Shown here one piece after another: positions 1 to 5,906 of a DNA stretch of 8,468 bases. Within the stretch, counting starts at the first letter, position 1, and each line of letters starts with the position of its first letter. Position numbers and translations under genes: made by a program. Source of the DNA: an uncultured Chloroflexota bacterium (lineage in GTDB: Bacteria; Chloroflexota; Dehalococcoidia; UBA3495); contig CAJWBT010000088.1 in the NCBI GenBank assembly GCA_913020235.1, positions 1-8,468 on the forward strand, given 5' to 3'. Under the pieces are notes generated by a model, which was not told the DNA's origin, searched no databases, and saw only the letters and a program-made list of their open reading frames with translations.

Positions 1-23
1 TTGTAGCCCGACATTCATCCTAT

Positions 24-29
24 AAGGAG
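24..29 (+). promoter_or_regulatory. Shine-Dalgarno site for the zinc-ribbon gene
   Basis: AAGGAG lies 7 nt upstream of the GTG at 37. It supports GTG as the start codon. The promoter must lie left of the window, because only 36 bases precede the gene. Confidence 0.8.
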
Positions 30-36
30 ATCACCA

Positions 37-387
37 GTGGCATTTCAGGACAGAGATCTAACGTGCGTAGAGTGCAATCAAAGTTTCGTGTTTACGGCTG
101 ACGACCAGCAGTATCACGCGGACAAGGGGTACACCAACGAACCCAAACGTTGCCCTTCTTGCCGGCAGGCCCGGCGCGCCAACCGCGGCTTTGACGGCGG
201 CGGTTTCGGCGGCGGTTTCGGCGGCGGCAGGCGGGAGATGCATCCCGCGGTGTGCGCCGAGTGCGGCAAGGACACCGAAGTCCCCTTCCGGCCCACCGGC
301 GAGCGGCCGGTGTATTGCAGCGACTGCTACCGGCAGCAGAGCCCCCGGGGCGGCAGCGGCGGTGGCGGCCGGTCGTACCGGTTCTAG
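37..387 (+). CDS. Twin zinc-ribbon protein (CxxC-x17-CxxC type)
   Basis: A 116-residue protein of unknown role that almost certainly binds two zinc ions. The first ribbon uses C10/C13 and C39/C42 (CVEC, CPSC), with the FVFTADDQQYH stretch between them. The second uses C73/C76 and C94/C97 (CAEC, CSDC) with exactly 17 residues between the pairs, matching the CxxC-x17-CxxC domain known from small bacterial proteins. The ribbons are joined by a Gly/Phe-rich linker (about 51-64) made of GGGF units, and a second Gly-rich stretch (105-111) leads to the C-terminal SYRF. The protein is rich in Arg and Gly, which would suit binding nucleic acid, but that is inference. The GTG start is fixed by a good AAGGAG site. 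There is no signal peptide or membrane segment. It converges on the SDR gene, with a strong hairpin between them. Confidence 0.85.
   Translation: MAFQDRDLTCVECNQSFVFTADDQQYHADKGYTNEPKRCPSCRQARRANRGFDGGGFGGGFGGGRREMHPAVCAECGKDTEVPFRPTGERPVYCSDCYRQQSPRGGSGGGGRSYRF
196..228 (+). repeat. 12-bp in-frame tandem repeat encoding GGGF units
   Basis: The unit GGCGGCGGTTTC occurs twice in full (196-207, 208-219), followed by a partial copy GGCGGCGGC (220-228). It encodes the Gly/Phe linker between the two zinc ribbons. Because the repeat is a multiple of three bases, copy-number change by slippage would lengthen or shorten the linker without a frameshift. Confidence 0.85.
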
Positions 388-400
388 GCGCTAGAGAATC

Positions 401-426
401 AGGGGGCCGTCTTGCGACGGCCCCCT
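401..426 (+). terminator. Strong hairpin, probable terminator after the zinc-ribbon gene
   Basis: AGGGGGCCGTC (401-411) and GACGGCCCCCT (416-426) are exact reverse complements with a 4-nt loop, TTGC. The stem starts 13 bases after the TAG stop. Neither strand shows a real T-run after the stem (plus strand continues TGAAC), so it is not a textbook intrinsic terminator. It lies between convergent genes and may serve both directions. Confidence 0.6.
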
Positions 427-553
427 TGAACGTCCGGCGTTCACCCCTCGAACCTTCAGCTGTCCAACCTCCGCAACCTCAGACACTTCGAGTCCGCCTC
501 AAGGTCTTCAGCTTCCCTTGTGCAGCAGGCTGTCGCATTCCTCGTGCCCGGGA

Positions 554-1261
554 CTAGCTCTCGAACACGTCGATAAACTGGCCGGTCATGTCTCTCGGGG
601 CCCTGGCCGCCAGGAACAGGGCAGCCTCGGCGATCTCTCCCGGGGTGCTCCACTCCGGGCCCCCGGCCGGCTCGGCCTCCCTCGCCATATCCGTGTCCAC
701 CCACCCCGGATTGATGCCGTTGACCCGAATCCCATGGGGCCGCAGGGAGCGGGCCAGGGAGGCGGTGTAGCCAACTACCCCCCATTTGGATGCGGTATAA
801 GGACCGTACTCTCCATCCGACAAGCGGCCGGAGGACGAACCTATGTTGATGATGACGCCTTTACCTGCTTTCATCATGTGCGGGATTACGGCGTGGCAGC
901 AGAGGAACACGCCTCGCAGGTTGACCGTCATGATGGCATCCCATTGCTCTACCGTGGTTGCCCAGACCGGCGTCTTGAAGGTGAAGACACCCGCGTTGTT
1001 GACCAGGATGTCAATCTGGCACCACGCCGAAAGCACCTGGCCCACTGCGTCGACGACCTGATCGCCGCGAGTCACGTCGAGGGCGAAGGCCCTGGCCTCT
1101 CCTCCTGAGGCGACTATTTCCGAGGCAACACTCTCCCGCCTCGCCTCGGTGCGTCCCGTCACGGCGACCCGAGCCCCCTCTCGCGCGAATTCCAGCGCGA
1201 TCGACCGGCCGATCCCTCTCCCGGCTCCCGTGATAAGAGCAACCTGACCTGTAAGGTCCAT
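554..1261 (-). CDS. Short-chain dehydrogenase/reductase (SDR, FabG-like)
   Basis: A 235-residue classical SDR, expected to be a cytosolic NAD(P)-dependent oxidoreductase acting on a hydroxyl or keto group. The Rossmann cofactor motif is TGAGRGIG at 11-18, with D62-V63 after strand 4 and NNAG at 88-91. The catalytic residues are N114, S142 (in GSSS), Y155 and K159 (YTASK). NPG at 184-186 and T190 belong to the family's substrate-side loop. Arg37 at the end of the second strand suggests NADP(H) rather than NAD(H); this is inference. The C-terminus ends TGQFIDVFES, shorter than the usual VDGG ending, and the whole protein is slightly short. The ATG at 1261 was chosen because GGGAGG lies 5 nt upstream (1267-1272) and the fold begins right after it; the open frame continues to 1567 without similarity to anything. 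The substrate is unknown and there is no partner gene nearby. Confidence 0.9.
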   Translation of the reverse strand: MDLTGQVALITGAGRGIGRSIALEFAREGARVAVTGRTEARRESVASEIVASGGEARAFALDVTRGDQVVDAVGQVLSAWCQIDILVNNAGVFTFKTPVWATTVEQWDAIMTVNLRGVFLCCHAVIPHMMKAGKGVIINIGSSSGRLSDGEYGPYTASKWGVVGYTASLARSLRPHGIRVNGINPGWVDTDMAREAEPAGGPEWSTPGEIAEAALFLAARAPRDMTGQFIDVFES

Positions 1262-1701
1262 GGGCGCCTCCCTCGAGCGGCCCAGCCAGCCATCGAGCGG
1301 GGCCGGTCCGCCTTGCTTTCGTTGTGGCCGCAATAAGTCGCCGTGAGGCCTGGTTGACGTTGGGCTAGGCCAGCCCTTCAGATCCCCAGGGCCAGCCCAG
1401 CCTTGCCCCCTTCGCCAGAGGGAAGGAGCAGGTCCTCTCCCCCATACAGAAGGGAAGCATCGAAGTGGGGGTGAACTCGTATCCACGATTTCCTGCCGGA
1501 ATTTGTTCCGGGACGCCAACAGGGCGAGACGGTCGCAACTTGCCCGCCGGCCAGGCTGAGACAGCACGGTTCGAAAAGATCAGGCCAGATTCTCAGCGGC
1601 CTTTGTGCTCGCCGCGGTCTTGAATTAGCTGCTTTGAGCACATCTGGGCGTCTGCCGCCGTGGGCCTATAGGGGCCGGCTTTGAAGCCACCGGATGGGCC
1701 T
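1262..1701. other. 440-bp non-coding interval between P-II and SDR genes
   Basis: No convincing gene was seen. It holds the SDR ribosome binding site (1267-1272), a small GGGCT/AGCCC hairpin (1362-1376), and a 9-bp direct repeat GGCCAGCCC at 1368-1376 and 1390-1398. Minus-strand frames stay open through parts of 1262-1641 but show no family motif and no ribosome binding site. I could not assign a promoter for the SDR with confidence, and no clear terminator follows the P-II stop. Confidence 0.6.
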
Positions 1702-2046
1702 TTACAGGGCATCGTCGCCCTGTTCCCCAGTTCGAACGCGGATGGCGTTCGCCACGGGACTCACGAAGATCTTCCCGTCGCCGATGTATCCCGTTCGGGC
1801 GTTTTCCATGATGATGTCGATGGCCTTTTGGGTATCGGCGTCTCTGACGACCAGCTCTAGCTTCACCTTGGCCAGCATGTCCACCACGTAGGTCCCCACG
1901 CCCTCAGGCCCTCCGACAACTACTCCCCTCTGCGCCCCCCGTCCGGTGACGTGAGCTGCATTGAGGCCCACCATCCCCACTTCAGCCAGAGCGTCTTTCA
2001 CGGGGGCGAGTTTCTCCGGCCTGATGATAGCTTCGATCTTGTTCAT
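1702..2046 (-). CDS. glnB: P-II family nitrogen regulatory protein
   Basis: A 114-residue P-II signalling protein, expected to act as a cytosolic trimer that senses ATP/ADP and 2-oxoglutarate and controls nitrogen uptake or assimilation partners. The N-terminus (MNKIEAIIRPEKL, then ALAEVG) and the B-loop TGYIGDGKIFV (85-95) are diagnostic, and R103/R105 precede TGEQGDDAL at the C-terminus. The T-loop (about 37-56) is atypical: compared with E. coli GlnB it carries about two extra residues and reads VVVGGPEGVGTY. Tyr53 sits where the uridylylated Tyr51 of GlnB would fall, three residues before the conserved Asp. AAGGAG lies 6 nt upstream (2053-2058), fixing the ATG. No amtB, glnA or uridylyltransferase gene is in view, so the GlnB versus GlnK or other subtype is undecided and the symbol is tentative. 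Confidence 0.92.
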   Translation of the reverse strand: MNKIEAIIRPEKLAPVKDALAEVGMVGLNAAHVTGRGAQRGVVVGGPEGVGTYVVDMLAKVKLELVVRDADTQKAIDIIMENARTGYIGDGKIFVSPVANAIRVRTGEQGDDAL

Positions 2047-2052
2047 GAATTG

Positions 2053-2058
2053 CTCCTT
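2053..2058 (-). promoter_or_regulatory. Shine-Dalgarno site for the P-II gene
   Basis: CTCCTT on the plus strand reads AAGGAG on the minus strand, 6 nt before the ATG at 2046. A matching promoter could not be picked out in the 165 bases between this gene and the cytidylyltransferase stop. Confidence 0.75.
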
Positions 2059-2211
2059 GACAGTGTAAGTCCTGGCATGTCAGAGACCACAGGTGGGCTC
2101 TCGACGCCTTTCTCAATGCCTCGCTCGACAGACCCGCAGCAGGATAGCCGCCGCCGGGCACCGTGGTTTTGGGGAGGTCGCTCAGTGCGCCCGGCTGCCG
2201 GCCTACCAGCT

Positions 2212-2622
2212 CTAGTGGCCTCTTTCCGCGACCCTGCGGATTATCTCAGTGGTTGAAATTCCTCCGGTGTAGGGCACTGTGCGAAGAATCCCCATGTCTC
2301 CGGGCACCTTATGGCTATACTCCAGCTGCTCGCGGGAGTAGTCATCCCCATGCACTACCAGGTGGATGTTGTGCTCGTCGATCCAGGCACGGTCGATTAT
2401 CCATGGGGCGTTGGGAAGCACCTCGTCCACCCAGCGGCAACCCGCCACGGAAGCGATGCGCTCTTCCATCGTGAGTATGGGATTCCGCTTGTTGAGCCCT
2501 ACCACCTCGTCGGCGTGGATACCCACCACCAGGTGATCTCCCAGGGCACGGGCTTGCTTCAAGAACGCAACGTGGCCGTAATGGAAGAGATCGGCCACCA
2601 TGTCTGCATACACGCGTATCAT
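2212..2622 (-). CDS. Cytidylyltransferase, ethanolamine/choline-phosphate type
   Basis: A 136-residue single-domain nucleotidyltransferase expected to join CTP to a phospho-alcohol, giving a CDP-alcohol and pyrophosphate. It has the HxGH motif (HYGH, 14-17), the MEERI segment (52-56), WVDEV (64-68), HGDD (91-94), and the closing RT (114-115) with GISTTEII (121-128) that marks this superfamily. The VYADMVADLFHYGH start and the WVDEVLPNAPW stretch look more like eukaryotic-type phosphoethanolamine cytidylyltransferase half-domains than like TagD, although the length matches TagD-like enzymes. Glycerol-3-phosphate, phosphocholine or another polyol phosphate remains possible. The ATG is the first start after an in-frame stop at 2653-2655; the ribosome site is weak (GAGGGTG some 8-9 nt upstream). 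It follows the LicD gene by 50 nt, a gap holding a GCCGC/GCGGC hairpin (2656-2671), and is likely co-transcribed with it. Confidence 0.87.
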   Translation of the reverse strand: MIRVYADMVADLFHYGHVAFLKQARALGDHLVVGIHADEVVGLNKRNPILTMEERIASVAGCRWVDEVLPNAPWIIDRAWIDEHNIHLVVHGDDYSREQLEYSHKVPGDMGILRTVPYTGGISTTEIIRRVAERGH

Positions 2623-2672
2623 CCTATCGTCACCCTCTGCACCTGCCGTGGTCTAGCCGCTGAACGGCGGCC

Positions 2673-3581
2673 TCATTCCGGGGACAAGACGCAATGCCGC
2701 AGAGAAGCCGTTGAGGAACCCGGCCGGTAAACATAGGTTCCGCCCGGAGCCATCTTCTCCTCGTAGAGCACCTCCTCAACGTCGCCATAGCTGATGACAA
2801 CGGCATACCATTCCCTACTGGGCAGATAGAACTTGGCGTAGCCCTTCTTGTTGGTCCGGTAGCGGCCCACTCCGGCAACCATAACCTCGGCGCCGGAAAC
2901 AGGTTTGCCCTCAAGGTCAAGGACCCTGAGTTTGCCGGCGCGCCATTGCAAAACATTGTTGACAAGGAACTGCATGAGCTTGTTGCCGCGACCGGGAATG
3001 AGGGCCTCCGGGGCCATTTGGACCACGTCCTTCTCGTACCCGATTTCTTTTGGCGTCATCCATTCCGGGCCGTACTTGAGTCGAAGGTATTCTTCGGGCG
3101 GATTTGGCACGAGGAACTTCTCGCCGATGAAGTCGATCTCTTTTAGCTCAGTGAACAGCCTGACGGGGAACCGGATCCCGGGAAAGTGAAATATGCTGCC
3201 GTCGATGACCCGATAGCAAGCCCAATCCAATCTTATCGACGACCTCACCATGTACACGGATATGGATTGGTCCCAGTGGTCAACCTTGACGAAATAACCT
3301 ACACCCCTGAAGCTGTCGACAACCGGGCCGATTGCCTCCTCGGTGAGCCCGTGAAGTCCGATTACGGAACCCAGGTCCAGGTCGTCATCCCACGGGATGA
3401 TTCTCTGTTCCCTGACCGCACCCAGGCAGGTGCCCTGCCGGAGAAAGACGACCACTCCATGGCGGTCCATGATCTGCTTGGCTTCCCGCAGCATCACCTC
3501 GGCGGTGGCCGGGTCCACCGGCTCCGGCGCTGCGATCGATCTCTCCAGGGTTGCCTCGTCCGCTCCATTGCCCGTTGTCAC
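2673..3581 (-). CDS. LicD-family phosphotransferase with C-terminal beta-sandwich domain
   Basis: A 302-residue protein of the LicD/fukutin-related nucleotidyltransferase-fold family, whose known members transfer phosphocholine or another phospho-alcohol from a CDP-linked donor to glycans. The signature block at 48-71 contains RQGTCLGAVR and IPWDDDLDLG, with the metal-binding Asp cluster D65-D69. A second family motif, PEEYLRLKYGPEWMTP, lies at 162-177. From about 217 to 286 follows a separate small domain (LRVLDLEGKPVSGAEV, then GRYRTNKKGYAKFYLP) that looks like a carboxypeptidase-regulatory/transthyretin-like beta-sandwich. The last 15 residues are low in identity to anything I know. The start is GTG, supported by AGGGAG 6 nt upstream (3588-3593). 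No signal peptide is visible, so it probably acts on the cytosolic side. The neighbouring cytidylyltransferase would supply its donor; the acceptor is unknown. Confidence 0.85.
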   Translation of the reverse strand: MTTGNGADEATLERSIAAPEPVDPATAEVMLREAKQIMDRHGVVVFLRQGTCLGAVREQRIIPWDDDLDLGSVIGLHGLTEEAIGPVVDSFRGVGYFVKVDHWDQSISVYMVRSSIRLDWACYRVIDGSIFHFPGIRFPVRLFTELKEIDFIGEKFLVPNPPEEYLRLKYGPEWMTPKEIGYEKDVVQMAPEALIPGRGNKLMQFLVNNVLQWRAGKLRVLDLEGKPVSGAEVMVAGVGRYRTNKKGYAKFYLPSREWYAVVISYGDVEEVLYEEKMAPGGTYVYRPGSSTASLRHCVLSPE

Positions 3582-3807
3582 TATGATCTCCCTGTTCCAT
3601 CCAGCCCCGTCGAGGCTTGATTACAGATGGGAACTTTCTCGATTGCGGATGTCTGCCCCGTTCCGGGCAAGACTTGGCGGGCCGCAGGTTTCCAGGGCTG
3701 ACGCCCGGTCCAATCCAAGCCAGAACTCATCTCGCCCGTCAATGCGGTGCGTTCAAGCCTCCGGCCTGTCTGCGTGGGGCTTGTCATGTTTTGCTACGCC
3801 GTGCCTA

Positions 3808-3837
3808 TTGTCTGGGACATTATAATACTTCCGACAA
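3808..3837. promoter_or_regulatory. Symmetric operator-like site with TATAAT on both strands
   Basis: The site reads TTGTC-N6-ATTATAAT-N6-GACAA with exact two-fold symmetry of the written bases about 3822/3823. The central octamer is its own reverse complement, so a perfect TATAAT box appears on each strand. No -35 hexamer stands at normal spacing on either strand. It could be an operator for a dimeric regulator, a divergent promoter core, or chance in an AT-rich pocket. Confidence 0.35.
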
Positions 3838-3997
3838 GAACCTACCGATGGCCGTCCCAGAATAGCCTGCAAGTGGGGAAAAGGGCTAAGCCTCACGTTG
3901 CCAGCTATGGACGGGCGGTCATGTGCGATGGGAGCGCCATCGCCATAGCCTCCCGGCCTTCGTTCTCTCCGGTTTTTGACAACCATCTCGCGGCCGG

Positions 3998-4026
3998 TTG
4001 CCCTATGACTCCGAGAGATGTATTGT
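3998..4026 (+). promoter_or_regulatory. Possible weak sigma-70-like promoter for the hydantoinase genes
   Basis: TTGCCC (3998-4003) and TATTGT (4021-4026) are 17 nt apart, each matching four of six consensus bases, and would give a leader of about 60 nt before the GTG at 4094. The match is weak and the organism's consensus is unknown. Confidence 0.22.
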
Positions 4027-4081
4027 TCGGTTTTCGTTCTTCGTGATGTCCCGCGGGAAGGGGCATGGCAGATGACTCCGT

Positions 4082-4086
4082 GGAGG
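4082..4086 (+). promoter_or_regulatory. Shine-Dalgarno site for the hydantoinase B gene
   Basis: GGAGG lies 7 nt upstream of the GTG at 4094 and decides for this GTG start, which directly precedes the conserved IDPITLEVIR segment. Confidence 0.8.
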
Positions 4087-4093
4087 CGAAACC

Positions 4094-5878
4094 GTGATAG
4101 ACCCCATTACCCTCGAGGTGATACGCCATCGGCTGAAGTCGATAGCCGACGAGATGCTGATGACCCTCGTGAAGAGCGCTTACTCCAGCATCGTCAAAGA
4201 GGGGCTGGACGCCTCCACCGCGATCTTCGATACCAACGGCGACACCATAGCCCAGGGAAACTCCATCCCCATCCATCTGGGCAGCCTGGTCCCCGCGGTC
4301 CGGGCGATTCTGGACAAGTATCCCCAGTCTGCCATGAAGGAGGGGGATGCCTTCATTCTCAACAATCCCTACAGTGGTGGCACCCACCTCCCGGATGTCT
4401 CCATAGTGGTCCCCGTATTCCACGACGGAATGCCGGTGGCCTTCGGTTGCTCCATCGCCCATCACCAGGACATGGGGGGTAAGACCCCGGGCAGCGTTCC
4501 CCCCGATGCCACCGAGATCTTCCAAGAGGGCCTGATCATGCCGCCCCTCAAACTGTACGAGGCGGGGGTTCCCAACGAGACCCTCCACGAGATGATCAGG
4601 AACAACGTGAGGATCCCGGACGTGGTCCTCGGCGACATGCGGGCCCAGATGGCCGCGTGCCACGTCGCCACGACACGAATAGAATCGCTGCTCGGCGAGT
4701 ACGGGCTGACGACCTTCCTGGACTCGATGAAGGCCCTGCTGGACCATTCGGAGGCGGCCACCCGGAAAGCCCTGGAGGAGATCCCCAACGGCGCATACAC
4801 CTTCGCCGACTACCTGGACAACGACGGCGTAGATATGGACGTGAGGCCCAAGATCCAGGTGACCGTAACGGTCGTGGGCTCCGAGATTACTTTCGACTTC
4901 GCCGGCTCTGATTCCCAGGTCAGGGGTCCCTTCAACTCTCCCGCCTCCTCCACGGTTTCCGCCGTCTACTACATAGTCCGGGCCATCACGGATGCTTCCA
5001 TTCCCACCAACTCCGGGTGCTTCCGCCCAATAGAGGTCCGGCTCCCGGAAGCGTCGATTGTCAACCCCAGTTCACCGGCTCCGGTCAACTCCCGGACCGC
5101 TACTGTGAAGCGTATTTCCGATGTCCTCCAGGGCGCCCTGGTCCAGGCGGTGCCCCAAAAGCTTCCGGCGGCGTCCAGCGGACAACTGTTGGTGATGGCC
5201 CTGGGCGGAACCGACCCTGCCACGGGAAAGGCCTTCGTGACCAGCGAGTTGGGGGCGGGAGGCATGGGGGCACGCCCCAATGCCGACGGCATAGACGCCG
5301 TGGAAACCGACGTCAGCAACTGCATGAACATACCGGCCGAGTCGATAGAGACCGAGCACCCGATCCGTATTATGAAATCCCGGCTGTGGGACGGTTCCGC
5401 TGGTGCGGGCAAGTTCCGCGGGGGCCTGGGCCTGGAGAAGGTCTTCGAGGTGGCCCGAGGCGAGGCGACGATAACCTATCGTGGCGAGCGACACAGCCTG
5501 CCCCCGTGGGGGCTCTACGGCGGACGTCCCGGCTGGCAGAGCAGGGCCCTAGTGGTGCGCATGGAGGGGGCGGCGGTGGAAGAGGTGGCGTCGAAAGCCA
5601 CCCTCAAGCTGGGCCAAGGCGACCAGCTTCACGTGTTCACCGCCGGCGGCGCCGGCTACGGCGACCCGCTGGACCGGGACCCGGACCTGGTTCTCCAGGA
5701 TGTTCTCGACGGCAGGGTGTCTCATACTTCCGCCAGGGATGACTACGGAGTGGTGGTGAAGACGGACCTCGGTGTCGTAGACCTCGATGAAACGGGGAGG
5801 GTGCGAGAGCAACGGAAAGCGAATCAAGGAGACTCGAAGTGGACCTTTGACCTCGGCCCGGAACTCGGCCGGGTCTAA
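4094..5878 (+). CDS. hyuB: Hydantoinase B/oxoprolinase family subunit
   Basis: A 594-residue protein covering the usual full length of the hydantoinase B family, the partner subunit of ATP-dependent cyclic-amide hydrolases (N-methylhydantoinase, 5-oxoprolinase, caprolactamase) and of acetone/acetophenone carboxylases. The N-terminus DPITLEVIRHRL and the segments DASTAIFD (39-46), NNPYSGGTHLPDV (90-102) and AHHQDMGG (122-129) are typical. Asp39, His98, Asp101 and His123/His124 are candidate metal ligands by analogy with the family; I have not aligned them. SRLWDGSAGAGKFRGGLG and the closing GGAGYGDP (518-525) are further family marks. The C-terminal 30 or so residues after RVREQRKA look like a variable tail. 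The gene precedes its hydantoinase A partner by 28 nt, the reverse of the common A-then-B order. The substrate is not readable from sequence, and the symbol denotes the family only. Confidence 0.93.
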   Translation: MIDPITLEVIRHRLKSIADEMLMTLVKSAYSSIVKEGLDASTAIFDTNGDTIAQGNSIPIHLGSLVPAVRAILDKYPQSAMKEGDAFILNNPYSGGTHLPDVSIVVPVFHDGMPVAFGCSIAHHQDMGGKTPGSVPPDATEIFQEGLIMPPLKLYEAGVPNETLHEMIRNNVRIPDVVLGDMRAQMAACHVATTRIESLLGEYGLTTFLDSMKALLDHSEAATRKALEEIPNGAYTFADYLDNDGVDMDVRPKIQVTVTVVGSEITFDFAGSDSQVRGPFNSPASSTVSAVYYIVRAITDASIPTNSGCFRPIEVRLPEASIVNPSSPAPVNSRTATVKRISDVLQGALVQAVPQKLPAASSGQLLVMALGGTDPATGKAFVTSELGAGGMGARPNADGIDAVETDVSNCMNIPAESIETEHPIRIMKSRLWDGSAGAGKFRGGLGLEKVFEVARGEATITYRGERHSLPPWGLYGGRPGWQSRALVVRMEGAAVEEVASKATLKLGQGDQLHVFTAGGAGYGDPLDRDPDLVLQDVLDGRVSHTSARDDYGVVVKTDLGVVDLDETGRVREQRKANQGDSKWTFDLGPELGRV

Positions 5879-5906
5879 GGGCCAGGAAGAGACCGGTGGC
5901 TATCTG

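Larger units (their letters stand above)
3582..4093. other. 512-bp divergent intergenic region
   Basis: No gene is supported here. It separates the minus-strand LicD gene from the plus-strand hydantoinase genes and should hold both promoters. Visible items are the LicD ribosome site (3588-3593), an imperfect hairpin with arms GTCTGCCC (3651-3658) and GGGCAAGAC (3665-3673), a symmetric AT-centred site (3808-3837), a perfect TTGACA at 3976-3981 without a well-spaced -10, and a possible weak promoter at 3998-4026. The base composition around 3780-3860 is more AT-rich than its surroundings. Confidence 0.6.

Noticed and set aside
518..1108. 196-codon plus-strand open frame over the SDR
   Set aside because: It is antisense to the SDR and encodes no recognisable domain.
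1262..1567. 102-codon N-terminal extension of the SDR
   Set aside because: It adds residues with no similarity before the Rossmann motif, and a good GGGAGG site marks the ATG at 1261.
1378..1641. 87-codon minus-strand open frame in the intergenic interval
   Set aside because: No ribosome site, no motif, and composition unlike the neighbouring genes.
2191..2201. CCGGCTGCCGG palindrome after the cytidylyltransferase stop as a terminator
   Set aside because: Arms of 5 bp around a single base cannot form a normal hairpin loop, and no T-run follows.
3976..3981. Perfect TTGACA hexamer upstream of the hydantoinase genes
   Set aside because: No -10 element at 16-18 nt; the nearest TATGAC is 22 nt away, so I did not call a promoter from it.
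3905..4747. 280-codon minus-strand open frame over the start of the hydantoinase B gene
   Set aside because: It is antisense to a well-supported gene, shows no family motif, and reflects third-position G/C bias keeping other frames open.
5787..5906. 40-codon upstream extension of hydantoinase A from an ATG inside the B gene
   Set aside because: Family members begin just before the GVDIGGTFTD motif, and the extension is out-of-frame B-gene sequence.
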